Shown: piece after piece, positions 40,642-42,657 of the stretch
How the letters are laid out: each line of letters opens with the position of its first letter
How positions within the stretch are numbered: position 1 is the first letter of the stretch
From: Comamonadaceae bacterium PBBC2
Lineage (GTDB): Bacteria; Pseudomonadota; Gammaproteobacteria; Burkholderiales; Burkholderiaceae_C
DNA length: 42,657 nt
Direction of reading: 5' to 3'
NCBI GenBank assembly: GCA_002255935.1
Contig: NKIO01000026.1
Coordinates: 1-42,657, forward strand
Made by a program: the position numbers and the translations under genes
The notes under the pieces: model-generated
Told to the model about the DNA's origin: nothing
The model's input: only the letters and a program-made list of their open reading frames with translations
Databases searched by the model: none

Positions 40642-42027
40642 ATGGCCAAAGACAAATCGATATTCACCTGCACCGAATGCGGTGGCACCAGTGCCCGCTG
40701 GATGGGCAAATGCCCCAGCTGCAACGCTTGGAACACCCTGATCGAAGGCTCGGCCGAGCCGGCAGCGGGCAAAAACCGCTTTGGAACGGTGCACGCTTCG
40801 CTGGCCCCCACGTCCGATGTGCTGCCGCTGTCTCAAATCGAGGCGGCTGATTTTGAACGCCACCCCACGGGCATCGACGAGCTGGACCGCGTGCTGGGCG
40901 GCGGCATGGTCGAAGGCGGCGTGGTGCTGATCGGCGGCGACCCGGGCATTGGCAAATCGACCCTGCTGCTGCAAGCGGTGGACGCGCTGCAGCGCAGCGG
41001 CATGAACACGCTGTATGTGACAGGCGAAGAAAGCGGCGCGCAAGTGGCCATGCGTTCACGGCGTCTGGGCCTGCCTGATTCACAAGTGCCGGTGTTGCCC
41101 GAAATCCAACTCGAAAAAATCCTGCACACCCTGCAGTCGCGCCAGCCCAACATCGCCATCATCGATTCGATCCAGACGGTGTACTCGGACCAGTTGACCA
41201 GCGCCCCTGGCTCGGTGGCGCAGGTGCGCGAGTGCGCGGCCCACCTCACGCGTACCGCCAAATCCACTGGCACCACCATCGTGCTGGTGGGCCATGTGAC
41301 CAAAGAAGGCGCACTGGCTGGCCCCCGCGTGCTGGAACACATGGTGGACACGGTGCTGTACTTTGAGGGCGACACGCATTCCAACTTCCGCCTGATCCGC
41401 GCGATCAAAAACCGCTTTGGCGCCGTGAACGAGATCGGCGTTTTTGCCATGACGGAAAAAGGCCTCAAGGGCGTGAGCAACCCGAGCGCCATCTTTTTGA
41501 GCCAACACACCGAGCCGGTGCCCGGCAGCTGCGTGATGGTCACGCTCGAAGGCTCGCGTCCCTTGCTGGTGGAAATTCAGGCCTTGGTCGATTCAGGCGG
41601 CCCCAGTCCCCGGCGTCTGTCGGTGGGTCTGGAGCGTGACCGCTTGGCCATGCTGCTGGCCGTGCTGCACCGTCACGCGGGCGTGGCCTGCATGGACCAG
41701 GATGTGTTTGTGAACGCTGTGGGTGGCGTGCACATCCGCGAGCCCGCCGCCGACTTGGCTGTCATGCTGGCCATCACCAGCAGCCTGCGCGGCAAGCCGC
41801 TGCCCAAAGGCTTCATCGCCTTTGGCGAAGTGGGCCTGGCCGGTGAAGTGCGCCCTGCCCCGCGCGGCCAAGACCGCCTCAAAGAAGCCGCCAAGCTGGG
41901 CTTCAAAGTGGCGGTGGTGCCCAAAGCCAACGCCCCCAAGAAAAACGACAAATCGTTTGAGGGCCTGACGATCTACCCGGTGGACCGGATCGAAGAGGCG
42001 ATGCAGGTGGTGCGGGGGCTGGATTGA
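40642..42027 (+). CDS. radA: DNA repair protein RadA
   Basis: A 461-residue RecA-like branch-migration helicase. A C4 zinc finger (CTECGGTSARWMGKCPSC) stands at the N-terminus. The ATPase core has Walker A GGDPGIGKST and the Walker B region IAIIDSIQTV. The RadA-specific KNRFG motif appears in KNRFGAVNEIGVF. A Lon-protease-like C-terminal domain (GGVHIREPAADLAVMLAITSS, FGEVGLAGEVRP) follows without active-site function. It extends heteroduplex DNA during recombination. Its start is 39 nt after the previous gene. Confidence 0.96.
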   Translation: MAKDKSIFTCTECGGTSARWMGKCPSCNAWNTLIEGSAEPAAGKNRFGTVHASLAPTSDVLPLSQIEAADFERHPTGIDELDRVLGGGMVEGGVVLIGGDPGIGKSTLLLQAVDALQRSGMNTLYVTGEESGAQVAMRSRRLGLPDSQVPVLPEIQLEKILHTLQSRQPNIAIIDSIQTVYSDQLTSAPGSVAQVRECAAHLTRTAKSTGTTIVLVGHVTKEGALAGPRVLEHMVDTVLYFEGDTHSNFRLIRAIKNRFGAVNEIGVFAMTEKGLKGVSNPSAIFLSQHTEPVPGSCVMVTLEGSRPLLVEIQALVDSGGPSPRRLSVGLERDRLAMLLAVLHRHAGVACMDQDVFVNAVGGVHIREPAADLAVMLAITSSLRGKPLPKGFIAFGEVGLAGEVRPAPRGQDRLKEAAKLGFKVAVVPKANAPKKNDKSFEGLTIYPVDRIEEAMQVVRGLD

Positions 42028-42053
42028 ATCTGCACAAGGCACAATCCCACCCC

Positions 42054-42443
42054 ATGAATTTCTCGAAAATCCTGGCCCCTGTGGCCATCATCGTTTTGAC
42101 CATTGGCGCTTGGAACCAATTTGGCTGGGCCGGTATCGCGCTGGCCGGTGGCGGCGTGGTCATGTGGATCTTGCTGCACTTCACGCGCTTGTTGACCATC
42201 CTCAAAAAAGCCGCAGACCGGCCGATTGGCCATGTGGCCAGCGCCGTCATGCTCAACGCCAAGCTCAAAAAAGGCGTCAGCCTGATGCATGTGATCGCCA
42301 TGACCCGATCGCTGGGTCTGCTGCTAAGCCCCAAAGACGAGCAACCCGAGGTCTTCACCTGGACCGACACCGGCCAATCAAGTGTGACCTGCACTTTTGT
42401 GGGCGGCAAATTGGCCGAGTGGACGCTGCACCGGCCCGAATAA
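42054..42443 (+). CDS. Small conserved membrane protein downstream of radA
   Basis: A 129-residue protein starting MNFSKILAPVAIIVLTIGAW with two hydrophobic helices (about 5-21 and 24-43), then a basic segment (LLTILKKAADRPIGHVASAVMLNAKLKKG) and a soluble tail (PEVFTWTDTGQSSVTCTFVGGKLAEWTL). Similar proteins follow radA in many Burkholderiales as far as I recall. Some are labelled glycerate kinase, which the sequence does not support: it has no kinase motif. Function unknown. It starts 26 nt after radA and is probably co-transcribed. Confidence 0.75.
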   Translation: MNFSKILAPVAIIVLTIGAWNQFGWAGIALAGGGVVMWILLHFTRLLTILKKAADRPIGHVASAVMLNAKLKKGVSLMHVIAMTRSLGLLLSPKDEQPEVFTWTDTGQSSVTCTFVGGKLAEWTLHRPE

Positions 42444-42481
42444 GCGCCCTTTGGACTCTGGGAGGGCGGTGCTGGGCTTGC

Positions 42482-42509
42482 AATCGCCGAACACAGTTCA
42501 GCTCCCACA
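42482..42509 (-). repeat. Single inverted class A REP-like element
   Basis: ATCGCCGAAC, a 3-base loop ending CA, and GTTCAGCTCCCACA give the A-class stem CTGAAC/GTTCGG read on the minus strand, between the membrane-protein gene and the insertion sequence. Confidence 0.75.
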
Positions 42510-42529
42510 GGGGGATGCGAGCACTTCTA

Positions 42530-42657
42530 GCAGGCTGCTGAAATACTGACGCACCGAAAGCACCAATTCAGCTGTGCAGTCGACAATTGAGGCATCACAA
42601 AAATCAAACAAACATGCGCGGCGCTGACACCTTTACCGAGAGCTTGTTTCTGATGAA
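42530..42657 (+). mobile_element. Left end of an IS5/IS1182-like insertion sequence, cut by the window edge
   Basis: From about 42530 the sequence starts CAGGCTGCTGAAATACTGACG, of the kind seen at the ends of IS5- and IS1182-type elements. About 83 bp later an ATG opens the N-terminus of a matching transposase. The right end and target duplication lie beyond the window, so the boundary is approximate. Confidence 0.62.
42614..42657 (+). CDS. IS transposase, N-terminal fragment (runs off window)
   Basis: Only 14 complete codons are visible: MRGADTFTESLFLM. This beginning matches the common M-R-G-x-D-x-x-x-E-x-L-F start of DDE transposases in IS5/IS1182-like elements, which continues with a helix-rich region containing H-P-L-R. 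No catalytic residues are in view. The position just inside the putative IS left end supports the call; whether the gene is intact cannot be judged. Confidence 0.6.
   Translation, partial: MRGADTFTESLFLM

Noticed and set aside
42054..42443. Glycerate kinase label used for similar proteins downstream of radA
   Set aside because: The protein has only 129 residues, two membrane helices and no nucleotide-binding or kinase motif.

Overview
The window looks like chromosome of a betaproteobacterium, order Burkholderiales, most likely family Comamonadaceae (a Limnohabitans/Rhodoferax-like freshwater bacterium). This rests on high-GC codon use, the glnA-(small secreted protein)-ntrB-ntrC order, the rsmI/yraN/diaA/dolP block, Bug-type solute receptors and small proteins typical of the order. 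No phylogeny was run, so the genus is an inference.

Left edge (1-1560) is accessory: an A+T-richer stretch, a 5'-truncated DUF924 relic, a HigBA-type toxin-antitoxin pair with a perfect inverted repeat in front, and an orphan antitoxin-like gene. From 1.6 to 8.2 kb come a PPOX-family flavoprotein, an SRAP/YedK homologue that has lost its usual active-site residues, two pseudouridine synthases, a nitroreductase-like protein, a Csd6-like pair (TPR protein plus YkuD transpeptidase sharing an NTF2-like C-terminal domain) and a 2Fe-2S ferredoxin. From 8.2 to 13 kb, on the minus strand, lies the nitrogen-control unit glnA-orf-ntrB-ntrC. glnA has a readable sigma-54 promoter and two NtrC-like sites 21 bp apart upstream. 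From 13 to 17.5 kb, also minus, is a tightly packed row: a YVTN-type propeller, a polysaccharide deacetylase, a sterol-desaturase-family protein, an EI24 membrane protein and a CinA-type protein. From 17.6 to 26.2 kb are housekeeping genes: an alpha/beta hydrolase, an RsuA-type pseudouridine synthase, ettA, yggS, a beta-hydroxyacid dehydrogenase, dolP, diaA, yraN and rsmI.

From 39.2 down to 26.7 kb, on the minus strand, runs a long catabolic unit: hpaR-hpaG1-hpaG2-hpaE-hpaD-hpaF-hpaH-hpaI, then an IlvD/Edd dehydratase, a Bug receptor, a class II aldolase-like protein, a PanE-like reductase and an EamA transporter. The hpa genes encode complete meta-cleavage of homoprotocatechuate (3,4-dihydroxyphenylacetate) to pyruvate and succinic semialdehyde. 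The 4-hydroxyphenylacetate monooxygenase (hpaBC) is not in the window. A perfect 16-bp palindrome lies 2 bp upstream of the hpaR start codon and is the probable operator. The right edge carries a nitronate monooxygenase, radA, a small membrane protein and the left end of an insertion sequence whose transposase runs off the window.

The most striking feature outside the genes is a dense population of short hairpin repeats resembling REP/BIME elements. At least four stem classes share a GTAG/GTGG head and show compensatory stem changes. They fill almost every sizeable intergenic gap, sit between hpa genes, and in two places supply the stop codon of the preceding gene. No REP-associated transposase (RAYT) is visible here.
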